Positions 1 to 8,308 of a DNA stretch of 64,000 nucleotides are shown here, piece after piece. How positions within the stretch are numbered: the first letter of the stretch is position 1; each line of letters starts with the position of its first letter. The translations under genes and the position numbers were made by a program. Below the pieces are notes generated by a model. The model saw only the letters and a program-made list of their open reading frames with translations. It was not told the DNA's origin and did no database searches. Origin of the DNA: JANQEU01 sp965228045 (GTDB lineage: Bacteria; Bacteroidota; Bacteroidia; Cytophagales; Cyclobacteriaceae); the NCBI GenBank assembly GCA_965228045.1, contig OZ245789.1, positions 3,286,001 through 3,350,000 on the forward strand, given 5' to 3'.

Positions 1-395
1 GGTGATAGAAACTGACCATGTTTTAGGTTCACGGTTTTACCGGTTTTGGCTGCAGCCACCACCAGAGTGGTTTGCATGCATAAATAGGCAGGGATCTGAA
101 TGATATCCAGCACTTCCGCGGCAGCATCCACCTGATCCGGATAATGCACATCGGAAATCACGGGCAATGAAAACTGCTCCTTTATTTTTTGGAGCATTTT
201 AAGACCTTCTTCCAATCCTGGTCCCATGTAGTAGTCTACGGAACTCCGGTTATCCTTCATGAAGGAACTCTTGAATACTAATGGAAGACCTAGATTAGTT
301 GATACCTCTTTCAATTTTTCAGCGGTTCTCATCATGATGGACTCCTCTTCGATGACACATGGTCCGCTGATTAGAAAAAAGTTATTCCAGTTCAT
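1..395 (-). CDS. kdsA: 3-deoxy-8-phosphooctulonate synthase, partial (N-terminal 131 residues)
   Basis: Condenses phosphoenolpyruvate with arabinose 5-phosphate to KDO 8-phosphate, the entry to the KDO sugar of the LPS inner core; cytoplasmic. The gene leaves the window at its left edge, so only the first 131 residues are seen. They include GPC at 11-13, the family signature KDNRSS at 47-52, GPGLEEG just after it, and QIPAYLCMQT further on, in the expected order for this TIM-barrel enzyme. Cys13 lies where metal-dependent KDO8P synthases hold their metal (E. coli has Asn), so this one is inferred to be metal-dependent. Start is the ATG at 395; no earlier in-frame start is needed. Confidence 0.93.
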   Translation of the reverse strand, partial: MNWNNFFLISGPCVIEEESIMMRTAEKLKEVSTNLGLPLVFKSSFMKDNRSSVDYYMGPGLEEGLKMLQKIKEQFSLPVISDVHYPDQVDAAAEVLDIIQIPAYLCMQTTLVVAAAKTGKTVNLKHGQFLS

Positions 396-473
396 GGATG
401 GATAGCGATTTTTGGAATGGCAAAGATAGTTTTTTCAACCAGAGTAAAAATGCCTGTTCTGTCCAATTAAAAC

Positions 474-884
474 TCAGGACTTCTCCATCAGATATGAGGC
501 TGCCAGCCATTCCTTAATCTGCGTATTAAATTCTTCCTTTTTCTCGATTCTGACATAGTGCAGGTATTTCGATTTCGAAATCTGCAGCACCTTGAAGACT
601 GGAAATGTCTCCACTTTCGCCGCCAGAGCAAATTCAATCTGAAGAAAGGATTTCCTGGGTTTTACGGCAGCAAAAGAAGACCCCACAGAAAAAAGAATGG
701 TATTTTTTACGGGAGTGACCTTTACATCATCTCCAAGGTCAATCAGATAATCTGAAACTTTTCTGAAGGAATCAATGATGGTAGACGGTCTGTTTACGAG
801 ATGATCCTCAATTGAGATTACCTCACAGCTATGCTCCTGGTTTTTCTTCCTGAATTCACGTCTACATTTAGGACATTGCCACAT
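474..884 (-). CDS. DUF5655 domain protein with N-terminal zinc ribbon
   Basis: 136-residue protein. The N-terminus has a compact CxxC (Cys4, Cys7) followed by H-S-C (His18, Cys20), which looks like a small zinc ribbon. The remainder (about residues 25-130) resembles DUF5655, a domain of unknown function related in sequence style to DUF1801-like proteins: a helix with the ST-I-IDSFRKVSDYL pattern, then FSVGSSFAAVKPRKSFLQIEF. No enzymatic motif is visible. It stands alone between kdsA and a divergent gene. The family assignment comes from memory of the sequence pattern; function is unknown. Confidence 0.75.
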   Translation of the reverse strand: MWQCPKCRREFRKKNQEHSCEVISIEDHLVNRPSTIIDSFRKVSDYLIDLGDDVKVTPVKNTILFSVGSSFAAVKPRKSFLQIEFALAAKVETFPVFKVLQISKSKYLHYVRIEKKEEFNTQIKEWLAASYLMEKS

Positions 885-969
885 GGCACCTTCTGTTTCT
901 TAAAATCAACGTTTCAAATTAACAGGTGTTTTTGATTTACGATTTTCCGAATGTCATAAATCATGATAA

Positions 970-1593
970 ATGACTATCTTCAAGACTCAACCATTTAGTA
1001 AACCAGCTATGTTAGAAGTATATCAGAACGATAAGTTCCGGATGAAGGGGACTGTCGTCAAAAGATTGAAGGAATACGTCACCTTGCAGCAAGGGCCTGA
1101 TGTATTTAATGAACTGACCCATAAAATCAATTGGGATTTACCGGATTTCGTTATGGCATCGACATGGTATCCGGCACGACCATTTTTTAAACTCATTGAA
1201 GCAGCTGCTACTCAATCCGGTGTCTCTCTGGATGTATTCTGTCATGATTTCTCTGAGAATACAATCAAATCAGATCTAAATACGGTATACCGATTCATTG
1301 TGAGAACGGCAGGAGCCAGAGCGGTCCTGGGAAAATTACCTCGATTGGCAGCAGCTTACGCCAACTTTACTCATTTCGATGTTTTGGCCAATAATGATGG
1401 TTATTTTCGAGCCTGGGTAGGCTCACCTTCGATATTCAATGAAATAACACTTTTGCAGCTTCAAGGTGGCATGAGGGGTATACTTCGGGTTTGCAACAAG
1501 GAATTGAATGAGTGTAACGTAATCAGCGAAGACAAATATTCATTCGAGGAAGAGCCCTATATCCGAGCTACTTACGAGTTGCGTTATTCCTGA
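970..1593 (+). CDS. DUF2378/TIGR02265-like protein, copy 1
   Basis: 207-residue soluble protein with no signal peptide or membrane segment. The order of motifs (MKGTVVKRLKEYV near residue 25, STWYP near 65, a helical middle with VYRFIVRTAGARAVLGKLPRLAAAYANF, then a beta-rich C-terminus) resembles the DUF2378/TIGR02265 family known mainly from Myxococcota, whose function is unknown. A clearly related protein is encoded at 23371-23979 (KGTSYKSLKDF, SSKYP, a similar middle ending in a GGIYGILNELGN stretch), so the genome carries at least two paralogs. It lies divergent from the DUF5655 gene and convergent with the GNAT gene. Family link is my inference; function unknown. Confidence 0.7.
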   Translation: MTIFKTQPFSKPAMLEVYQNDKFRMKGTVVKRLKEYVTLQQGPDVFNELTHKINWDLPDFVMASTWYPARPFFKLIEAAATQSGVSLDVFCHDFSENTIKSDLNTVYRFIVRTAGARAVLGKLPRLAAAYANFTHFDVLANNDGYFRAWVGSPSIFNEITLLQLQGGMRGILRVCNKELNECNVISEDKYSFEEEPYIRATYELRYS

Positions 1594-1601
1594 ACAAAGG
1601 G

Positions 1602-2144
1602 TTAGAGATCATCTCTTCCAATCTCATACAGAACATGTCTCCTTAACCTGTCATTCTCTTTAAGCTTAGGGTGTTCAAATTCTCCAATTCTTTTCATTCC
1701 AATTTTCATCATAACACCCAGAGATGGAAGATTATGAATCGATGTAAAAGAGACGACTTTTGATTCCCGTTTGCTTTCAAAAAAATGATTTAAACAAGCT
1801 TTAGATCCCTCTGAAGCCAAACCTTTTCGCCAATATTTCGGATCAAGCCGATAAGCAAGTTCAACTGAAGGGGTAAAAAATGATTCAAAAGATGTGTTTT
1901 GGATTCCGATGAATCCGATGAATTTATCTTCGTTCAGATAATCCACAGCATATAGTCCATATCCCCATTTGTTAAAGTGATTCTTAATTCGCTGGATCAT
2001 ATTCAAAGTATCTTCCGGAGGCATAGGCCAGGGAAAAAACTTCATTACCGTAGGATCCTGATTTATCTCAATGAATAATGGATGGTCCTGATCCCTCCAT
2101 TCTCTGAAACCGAGTCTTTCGGATCGAAAAAGGTAATTATCCAT
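1602..2144 (-). CDS. GNAT family N-acetyltransferase (RimJ/RimL-like)
   Basis: 180-residue acetyltransferase of the RimJ/RimL type. It opens with the typical RSERLGFREW beta strand and helix, has a central FIGFIGI-x-N strand, then YRLDPKYWRKGLASEG, which is the acetyl-CoA pyrophosphate-binding loop (R/Q-x-x-G-x-G/A) at about residues 98-112, and a C-terminal NLPSLGVMMKIGMKRIGEFEHP motif usual in this group. The substrate (protein N-terminus, small amine or antibiotic) cannot be told from sequence. Its start overlaps the end of pth by 8 bp, so it is probably translated from the rplY-pth transcript. Confidence 0.88.
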   Translation of the reverse strand: MDNYLFRSERLGFREWRDQDHPLFIEINQDPTVMKFFPWPMPPEDTLNMIQRIKNHFNKWGYGLYAVDYLNEDKFIGFIGIQNTSFESFFTPSVELAYRLDPKYWRKGLASEGSKACLNHFFESKRESKVVSFTSIHNLPSLGVMMKIGMKRIGEFEHPKLKENDRLRRHVLYEIGRDDL

Positions 2145-2700
2145 TATACTGGCTCATCGCGCGGTCAATACCAATGGTGCAAAAAGCCAGGATCGCATCA
2201 ATAGCCCGGTCCATGTTTAAAACCAGCTCATCAATTTCCTTTTTATCAAAAGGACTGAGTACGTAATCTACCTGCTTGCCCTTATTGAAATCATCCCCGA
2301 CGCCAAATCTAAGTCTGGGATAATCCTGTCCACCAATTAGCTGTTCGATGTTTTTCAAACCATTATGACCCCCGGCAGATCCTTTCTTTCGCATCCGAAT
2401 TACACCATAATCCAGGGCAATATCGTCGGTTACCACCATTAGGTTTTCCTTTGAGACACTCAATTCATCCATCCAGTATCTGACGGCCTTACCACTGAGA
2501 TTCATATAGGTGGTTGGCTTTATCAGATTCAAGGTCCGTCCCTTATATTTCAATTCAGATACGAATGCATGTCGATCCTGCGAAAAATCACCGCTCCCAT
2601 GTACATCAAGGAGTCTGTCAAGCACAAGAAATCCGATATTGTGTCTGGTCAACTCGTATTCAGGGCCAATATTTCCAAGGCCGGCTATGAGATATTTCAT
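2137..2700 (-). CDS. pth: peptidyl-tRNA hydrolase
   Basis: Releases peptides from peptidyl-tRNAs that have dropped off the ribosome, recycling tRNA. 187 residues, the normal length for bacterial Pth. Visible motifs: AGLGNIGPEYELTRHNIGF at the N-terminus with the catalytic His20, KPTTYMNLSGKAV at about 60-72, VTDDIALDYGVIRMRKKGSAGGHNGLKNI at about 89-117, and FGVGDDF near 132. It follows rplY after a 66-bp spacer that contains a hairpin with a U run, and it overlaps the GNAT gene downstream. Order prs-rplY-pth is common in Bacteroidota. Confidence 0.97.
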   Translation of the reverse strand: MKYLIAGLGNIGPEYELTRHNIGFLVLDRLLDVHGSGDFSQDRHAFVSELKYKGRTLNLIKPTTYMNLSGKAVRYWMDELSVSKENLMVVTDDIALDYGVIRMRKKGSAGGHNGLKNIEQLIGGQDYPRLRFGVGDDFNKGKQVDYVLSPFDKKEIDELVLNMDRAIDAILAFCTIGIDRAMSQYNG

Positions 2701-2712
2701 TTGCTCTAAATC

Positions 2713-2742
2713 GAAAAATCCCCTACCAGAGGCAGGGGATTT
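2713..2742 (-). terminator. hairpin with U run between rplY and pth
   Basis: On the minus strand the stem AATCCCCT / AGGGGATT closes a nine-base loop and is followed by TTTTCG, so it looks like a Rho-independent terminator or attenuator. It sits between two genes that otherwise look co-transcribed and probably lowers pth expression relative to rplY. Confidence 0.65.
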
Positions 2743-2766
2743 AGTTTCAAAATCATAAAGAAAGTC

Positions 2767-3414
2767 TTACTCTTCAGTATCTCCTTCCTCAGCACCATCC
2801 TCAGCAGGAGCTCCTTCCGCAGCACCTTCCATTTCATCCTCATCGGCATCAAGTGCTTCAAATTCTTTCGCCCCTCTGGGTACATTAACGAGTGCTATCG
2901 TAACACGAGGGTTATTCATTACTTCAAAGTTTTCGGTTTCGAGTTGATTTACTCTAAAGGTATCCCCCAACTTCAAACCGCTTACATCGATGTCAATATA
3001 CTCAGGCATATTTCCAGGTAAAGCTTTGATGATGAGATGTCTGTTTTTCATCATTAGCTTACCCCCAGCCTGCACTCCGGGAGCACTACCATGAGTTCTG
3101 ACCGGAATGTTCATTTTAATGATTTTATCATCAAAAATTTCCAGGAAATCCGCATGAAGAATTACCTCACTGACAGGATGAAATTGAATGTCCTGAAGGA
3201 TGGCCCTTTTCTTGGTGCCTTCAATATTCAATTCCACATATCTGGCTTCGGGTGTGTAAACCAGGTCCTTGAATAGGATCATTGGTGAATAGAAATGTAA
3301 TTGTTCATCTCCACCATAAAGTACACAGGGGACGTTGCCATCTTCGCGAAGCCTTTTTGATTCAGCTTTGCCGAGATTTGCTCTTTCATACCCTATAATC
3401 TCAACAGTTTTCAT
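2767..3414 (-). CDS. rplY: 50S ribosomal protein L25, long CTC form
   Basis: Binds 5S rRNA in the large ribosomal subunit. At 215 residues this is the long CTC-type L25 rather than the 94-residue E. coli form: an N-terminal L25 domain (about 1-92, with RANLGKAESKRLREDGNVPCVLYGG), a C-terminal beta domain (about 95-185), and an acidic Glu/Ala tail of about 30 residues that is typical of Bacteroidota versions. It lies 21 bp after prs on the same strand, so the two are most likely co-transcribed. Start is the ATG at 3414. Confidence 0.97.
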   Translation of the reverse strand: MKTVEIIGYERANLGKAESKRLREDGNVPCVLYGGDEQLHFYSPMILFKDLVYTPEARYVELNIEGTKKRAILQDIQFHPVSEVILHADFLEIFDDKIIKMNIPVRTHGSAPGVQAGGKLMMKNRHLIIKALPGNMPEYIDIDVSGLKLGDTFRVNQLETENFEVMNNPRVTIALVNVPRGAKEFEALDADEDEMEGAAEGAPAEDGAEEGDTEE

Positions 3415-3435
3415 AAATATATTATTTGTTAATAG

Positions 3436-4365
3436 TTACTGATTAATGAATAGCTTACTGATGGATTGATTGGTATGGATCCTTCTGATCCCTTTCGCAA
3501 ACAATCCCGCTACACTTAAAACCTTTATTTTGTCACTGCCCTGAACAGGCAATGTGTCCGTGACCAAAACCTCCTCCAATTCAGACTCCTCTATATTTTC
3601 ATAGGCCTTTCCGGAAAGGACTCCGTGCGTGCAGACCGCTCTGACAGAACTTGCACCTTTTTCCTTGATTATGGTGGCAGCTTTGCAAATGGTCCCGGCC
3701 GTATCAATCATGTCGTCAACGAGAACGACATCCTTGCCTTCCACATCACCGATGACCTGCATTGAGGCAACTTCATTGGCCCTTTTTCTATGCTTATCGC
3801 AAATAACTATCCCTACCTCAAAAAATTTGGCGAAAGTTCTTGCCCGAGCACTACCTCCGACATCCGGAGATGCAAAGATCAGATTTGGTAACTCCAGCTT
3901 TTTCAAATAAGGAACAAAAATGGCTGTACCGTCCAGGTGATCCACAGGGATATCAAAAAATCCCTGGATCTGACCCGCATGAAGATCCATGGTCATCAAT
4001 CTGTCAGCACCTGCGGCACTCAAAAGATTTGCCATCAGCTTTGCAGCTATGGAAACTCTTGGTTTATCCTTTCGGTCCTGACGGGCATATCCATAATAAG
4101 GAATCACCACAGTGATGTACCTCGCACTAGCTCTCCTGGCTGCATCGATCAATAATAGCAGCTCCATGATGTTATCAGAGGGCGGACTGGTAGATTGGAT
4201 GAGAAAAACGTGACATCCTCTTACCGATTCATTGAAACTCACATGTAATTCACCATCGGAGAATTTCTGAGAGGTAATTTTCCCTAGCGGAGTATCATAA
4301 CCCTTGGCAATCTTTTCCCCAAGTTCGCTTGTGCCTTTTCCCGCAAAAATTTTGACAGTTGCCAT
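3436..4365 (-). CDS. prs: ribose-phosphate pyrophosphokinase
   Basis: Makes PRPP from ribose 5-phosphate and ATP for purine, pyrimidine, histidine and NAD synthesis. 309 residues, normal class I length. Visible: KFSDGELHVSFNESVRG at 34-50, the ATP-loop region IPYYGYARQDRKDKPRV at 88-103, the metal-binding MTMDLHAGQIQGFF at 124-137, and the PRPP-binding loop VVLVDDMIDTAGT at 213-225. It is the first gene after the tRNA-Gln terminator and heads the prs-rplY-pth-GNAT cluster. purL and purC elsewhere in the window use its product. Confidence 0.97.
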   Translation of the reverse strand: MATVKIFAGKGTSELGEKIAKGYDTPLGKITSQKFSDGELHVSFNESVRGCHVFLIQSTSPPSDNIMELLLLIDAARRASARYITVVIPYYGYARQDRKDKPRVSIAAKLMANLLSAAGADRLMTMDLHAGQIQGFFDIPVDHLDGTAIFVPYLKKLELPNLIFASPDVGGSARARTFAKFFEVGIVICDKHRKRANEVASMQVIGDVEGKDVVLVDDMIDTAGTICKAATIIKEKGASSVRAVCTHGVLSGKAYENIEESELEEVLVTDTLPVQGSDKIKVLSVAGLFAKGIRRIHTNQSISKLFINQ

Positions 4366-4374
4366 AGAGTTATA

Positions 4375-4408
4375 AAAATTAAATCCCGACAGTCACCCGA
4401 CGGGATTT
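4375..4408 (-). terminator. terminator after tRNA-Gln
   Basis: On the minus strand AAATCCCG and CGGGATTT form an eight-pair stem, followed directly by AATTTTTATAAC. It lies 5 nt past the 3' end of tRNA-Gln and just before the prs start, so it separates the tRNA transcript from prs. Confidence 0.75.
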
Positions 4409-4413
4409 GCATG

Positions 4414-4486
4414 TTGGCCTACTAGGGCTCGAACCTAGACTCTTCTGAACCAAAATCAGACGTGTTGCCAGTTACACCATAGGCCA
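4414..4486 (-). tRNA. tRNA-Gln (anticodon TTG)
   Basis: 73-nt cloverleaf on the minus strand. Acceptor TGGCCTA pairs with TAGGCCA, discriminator A, followed in the DNA by CA. Anticodon stem TCTGA/TCAGA closes the loop TTTTGGT with anticodon TTG (codon CAA). T arm CTAGG-TTCGAGC-CCTAG. A perfect TAnnTTTG box lies upstream at 4506-4513 and a hairpin terminator follows. Confidence 0.95.
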
Positions 4487-4505
4487 AAACCTGAATTTCG
4501 GAGTG

Positions 4506-4513
4506 CAAAAATA
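4506..4513 (-). promoter_or_regulatory. -7 box of tRNA-Gln promoter
   Basis: Minus-strand TATTTTTG, a perfect match to the Bacteroidota -7 consensus TAnnTTTG, 19 nt before the tRNA. No clear -33 TTG at the usual 19-21 nt spacing. Confidence 0.5.
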
Positions 4514-4581
4514 GAAGTATTTTAAGAAATCCGTAATCCAGCGATGAAAAAAGAATAATATTATATAAAAATAGTTGCTGA

Positions 4582-7500
4582 CTATCTCTCAACTGCTTTT
4601 TCGACCCATTGACGGGCATTGATAAACGGCAGTATCCAGGGGCTGACTTCATCCTTCATTTTATCGGGATAGAGTGGCCAGTTCCATGGGAAAATCGTCC
4701 TCTCCAGGTGCGGCATTATCGCCACGTGCCTACCATCGCCGGAACTCATAGCGGCAATCCCAAAATCACTTCCATTGGGGTTACCCGGAAAATCCGGATA
4801 ACTGTATTTGACTGGTATGTTATACGCAGATTCCTCCAGAGGCAAATCAAATCGACCTTCGCCATGTGCGACCCAAATGCCCATTCTGGACCCTGCGAGA
4901 TTACCGAACATTACAGAGTTATTGGGTAAAACATCCACATTCACAAAAGCTGACTCAAATTTCCCTGAGGAATTGTGCCTCATCTTCGGGTGCTTTTCAT
5001 GGTCCGGATATACTTTCTCCAGCTCCATCATTACCTGGCAACCATTACAAACCCCCAGGCTCAGCGTATCTTCCCGATAATAAAATGCTTCAAGTGTATT
5101 TCGCGCCTTTTCGTTAAATAAAAACGATCCTGCCCATCCCTTACCTGAGCCCAGTACATCAGAATTGGAAAAACCACCTACAAACACAATCATATTGATA
5201 TCCTTGAGGTTTTCCCTACCTGAAACGAGATCCGTCATATGCACGTCCTTCACATCAAATCCTGCCATCCATAGGGAATAAGCCATCTCCCTGTCACCAT
5301 TTACTCCTTTTTCTCTGATGATAGCAGCCTTAATGCCACTTCTTTCTTTCCTGTTCAGGTCTATTCCATTTGCCTTGAGGTTTCCATTGAAATTAGAGGG
5401 AAATGAAAAAGTCAGTGGTTGAGATTTGTAATTTTTATATCTGCTGTCCGCGTACCTGGCGTTCGTCTGCTCCTTGTCAAGGAGATATGAACTTCGCATC
5501 CATACATCTCTCAGTTGATCAATATCAAGCGACAAAATCTCTTCATCATGATTGATGGTAAATGATCTTTCTTCAACTATCTGACCTATTTCAAAGTACT
5601 CCACCTGGGATTCATCCAAAATATTTACAGCCTCATCATCATTTATCTGAAGGACTACAGCTGGTTTTTCAGAAAACAAAACATGCACAAGATCCCCGGG
5701 TATGTTATCGAGATCAATCGCCATACCTCCGGAGGTGTTGGGGAAATTCATTTCCAAAAGGGCTGTTATCAAGCCCCCGGCAGAAACATCATGACCGGAG
5801 AGAACCAATCCCTTCTCAATAAGCCTCTGAACAATTTCAAAAGCAGCCAGAAGCTCATTTTTGGAAACATCCGGAACCCTGGAACCGATCAAACCTAATG
5901 TCTGGAAAAAAGAACTGCCACCCAATTCGAAATTTCCCGAGCTAAAATCAACATACAGGAGTCTCGATCCCGAATACTCCGTGTTCAAAACCGGGTTTAC
6001 GGTCTTCCTAATATCAGAAACCTCAGCTACTGAACTCACGATCACTGTTCCCGGAGAGAAGACCTTCTTTCCATCCGGATATTTCTGGGTCATGGACAAT
6101 GAATCCTTACCCGTGGGCACATTGATGCCAAGTTCACAACAGAATTCGCTTAATGATTTTACAGCCTCATACAATCGGGCATTTTCACCGCTATTTTTAG
6201 CCGGCCACATCCAGTTAGCGGAAAGTGAAACGCCCTTAATTCCTTTTGACAATGGGGCAAACACAAGATTGGTCAGCGCCTCTGCCACAGAGAGCTTAGA
6301 ACCTTTTTTGGCGTCAATGATGGCGGGCACCGGAGCGTGACCAATGCTGGTAGCAACTCCCTTATTACTTTTGAAATCCAGTGCCATTACCGCTACATTA
6401 TTCAGGGGAAGCTGAATCTCTCCCACCGTCTGCTGCGTAGCCACCTTTCCCGTAACTGACCTGTCTACTTTGTTTGTGAGCCAGTCTTTGGAAGCAACGG
6501 CTTCAAGCTGCAACACCTGTTTCAGTTGCTTCACAATATCTATGCTTTTTAAGTCCGGATCTTTAAATGTTCTAATTTCATAGGAGTCTTCCAGTACGGT
6601 TTTTGGAGAAGATCCGAACAAATGCTGTAGCTGAAGGTCAAAGGCTTTTTTACTGCCATTTTCAAACTTAAGGTGAAGATCTCCGGTGGTAGTTCCGACT
6701 TCGTAAATTGGAGCCCTCTCCCGATCCGATACTTTCTTCAGATAATCCATGTCCTCCGAAGAAATGACCAGACCCATCCTTTCCTGGGATTCATTGCTCA
6801 GGATTTCCTTGTCCGAAAGGGTGGGGTCACCAATTGGAAACTTCCGGATATCGAAATCTCCACCACTTTCCTCCACCAGCTCCGAAAGGCAATTAAGATG
6901 ACCACCTGCTCCGTGATCATGGATGCTTTGAATCGGATTTTCCTCCTCTTCTGCAAGTGCACGAATGGCGTTGGCTACTCTCTTTTGCATCTCAGGGTTG
7001 GATCTCTGCACCGCGTTGAGTTCCAGAGCATTAGTAAACTCACCTGTGTTCACAGAAGAAACTGCTCCACCCCCCATTCCAATCCGGTAGTTATCGCCAC
7101 CCAGTACCACCACCTTTTCCCCCTTACCAATGTGGCCTTTCTTCGCATCCTTTAACTTAGCAAAACCAATTCCACCAGCCAGCATAATCACTTTGTCGAA
7201 CCCATAAGTCACTTCGGATTCGGAATGTTCGAAAGTCAGCAAACTTCCTGAAATCAACGGCTGACCAAACTTATTCCCAAAGTCACTTGCCCCATTTGAT
7301 GCTTTGATCAGGATGTCTTTTGGAGATTGGTATAACCAGTTTCTTTCTTCTCCTTTTTCCCACTCTCTTCCAGGACCAGAACGTGGATATGAAGTCATGT
7401 AAACAGCAGTTCCTGCCAATGGAAAACTTCCTTTGCCACCTGCCAACCGATCCCTGATCTCTCCTCCGGAACCTGTCGCCGCGCCGTTAAATGGCTCTAC

Positions 7501-8262
7501 CGTAGTTGGAAAATTATGTGTTTCAGCTTTTAGAGAGATTACGGATTCGAAATCGCTTGTCCTGAAATATTCAGGTTGATGTTGTTTTTCCGGAGCGAAT
7601 TGTTCGACTTGGGGCCCGGAAATGAAGGCCACATTGTCTTTGTAAGCCGACACTATAAAATTTGGATTTTCCTTTGATGTTTTTTTGATCCACTGAAAAA
7701 GTGAAAGCTCCTGAGTGACCCCATCAATGATGAATTCTCCATTAAATACTTTGTGACGACAGTGTTCGGAATTGATCTGACTAAAGCCAAAAATCTCGGC
7801 ATCTGTAAGCGAACGACCGATTTCATTACTCACACCCTGCAGAAACTCTATCTCATCATCACTAAGTGCAAGTCCTTCCTTTTGATTGAAAAGAGAAATG
7901 TTCTCGATGGCAACTATCTCTTCCGGCTGACGATCTAATGTGAAAATCTCCTGATCAAGTTGGTCGTAGTATTGCTGCAGCATTGGGTCGAATGCGTCAG
8001 CCACATCCTGAGGAACGAACTCTTCAATTCTTTGTATACCCGTCACACCGCAATTTTGTGTAATCTCCACTGCATTGGTACTCCAGGGTGTGATCATTTC
8101 TTTTCTGGGACCTACATATTTACCGGCTAAATCTTCATTCTTCACAAGTTGGGCTCCACTAAAAAGCCATGTCAAAATCTCAATTGATTTAGGAGTTAAT
8201 GGAGCTGCTGATCCTACGGCAATGACTGATTTCCTGTGTGCGTTTTTGAAAAAAAAGATCAT
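4582..8262 (-). CDS. purL: phosphoribosylformylglycinamidine synthase (single-chain)
   Basis: Converts FGAR and glutamine to FGAM with ATP, the fourth step of purine synthesis. At 1226 residues it is the large fused form that carries its own glutaminase, not the small PurL/PurQ/PurS set. Visible: FSQINSEHCRHKVF near 160-175, the ATP-site stretch KAETHNFPTTVEPFNGAATGSGGEIRD near 245-270, two AIR-synthase-like halves, and a C-terminal class I amidotransferase with nucleophile Cys near 1072 (LGVCNGCQVM) and His/Glu near 1185/1187 (PHLERT). It has its own -7 box upstream and is separated from the alpha/beta hydrolase gene by 46 bp. Confidence 0.97.
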   Translation of the reverse strand: MIFFFKNAHRKSVIAVGSAAPLTPKSIEILTWLFSGAQLVKNEDLAGKYVGPRKEMITPWSTNAVEITQNCGVTGIQRIEEFVPQDVADAFDPMLQQYYDQLDQEIFTLDRQPEEIVAIENISLFNQKEGLALSDDEIEFLQGVSNEIGRSLTDAEIFGFSQINSEHCRHKVFNGEFIIDGVTQELSLFQWIKKTSKENPNFIVSAYKDNVAFISGPQVEQFAPEKQHQPEYFRTSDFESVISLKAETHNFPTTVEPFNGAATGSGGEIRDRLAGGKGSFPLAGTAVYMTSYPRSGPGREWEKGEERNWLYQSPKDILIKASNGASDFGNKFGQPLISGSLLTFEHSESEVTYGFDKVIMLAGGIGFAKLKDAKKGHIGKGEKVVVLGGDNYRIGMGGGAVSSVNTGEFTNALELNAVQRSNPEMQKRVANAIRALAEEEENPIQSIHDHGAGGHLNCLSELVEESGGDFDIRKFPIGDPTLSDKEILSNESQERMGLVISSEDMDYLKKVSDRERAPIYEVGTTTGDLHLKFENGSKKAFDLQLQHLFGSSPKTVLEDSYEIRTFKDPDLKSIDIVKQLKQVLQLEAVASKDWLTNKVDRSVTGKVATQQTVGEIQLPLNNVAVMALDFKSNKGVATSIGHAPVPAIIDAKKGSKLSVAEALTNLVFAPLSKGIKGVSLSANWMWPAKNSGENARLYEAVKSLSEFCCELGINVPTGKDSLSMTQKYPDGKKVFSPGTVIVSSVAEVSDIRKTVNPVLNTEYSGSRLLYVDFSSGNFELGGSSFFQTLGLIGSRVPDVSKNELLAAFEIVQRLIEKGLVLSGHDVSAGGLITALLEMNFPNTSGGMAIDLDNIPGDLVHVLFSEKPAVVLQINDDEAVNILDESQVEYFEIGQIVEERSFTINHDEEILSLDIDQLRDVWMRSSYLLDKEQTNARYADSRYKNYKSQPLTFSFPSNFNGNLKANGIDLNRKERSGIKAAIIREKGVNGDREMAYSLWMAGFDVKDVHMTDLVSGRENLKDINMIVFVGGFSNSDVLGSGKGWAGSFLFNEKARNTLEAFYYREDTLSLGVCNGCQVMMELEKVYPDHEKHPKMRHNSSGKFESAFVNVDVLPNNSVMFGNLAGSRMGIWVAHGEGRFDLPLEESAYNIPVKYSYPDFPGNPNGSDFGIAAMSSGDGRHVAIMPHLERTIFPWNWPLYPDKMKDEVSPWILPFINARQWVEKAVER

Positions 8263-8288
8263 GAATTGATGGTCCGATTTTTAAGATG

Positions 8289-8296
8289 CAAACATA
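8289..8296 (-). promoter_or_regulatory. -7 box of purL promoter
   Basis: Minus-strand TATGTTTG matches TAnnTTTG perfectly, 26 nt before the purL ATG. This suggests purL has its own promoter rather than depending only on read-through from the operon upstream. Confidence 0.5.
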
Positions 8297-8308
8297 GAAC
8301 ATTAAAGT

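Noticed and set aside
862..878. 17-bp match CTACATTTAGGACATTG to the repeat before the PadR gene
   Set aside because: It lies in the DUF5655 gene where it encodes part of the zinc-ribbon (CPKC) and needs no regulatory explanation; probably chance.
4422..4652. 76-codon minus-strand frame across tRNA-Gln
   Set aside because: Runs through the tRNA gene and into purL; no protein features.
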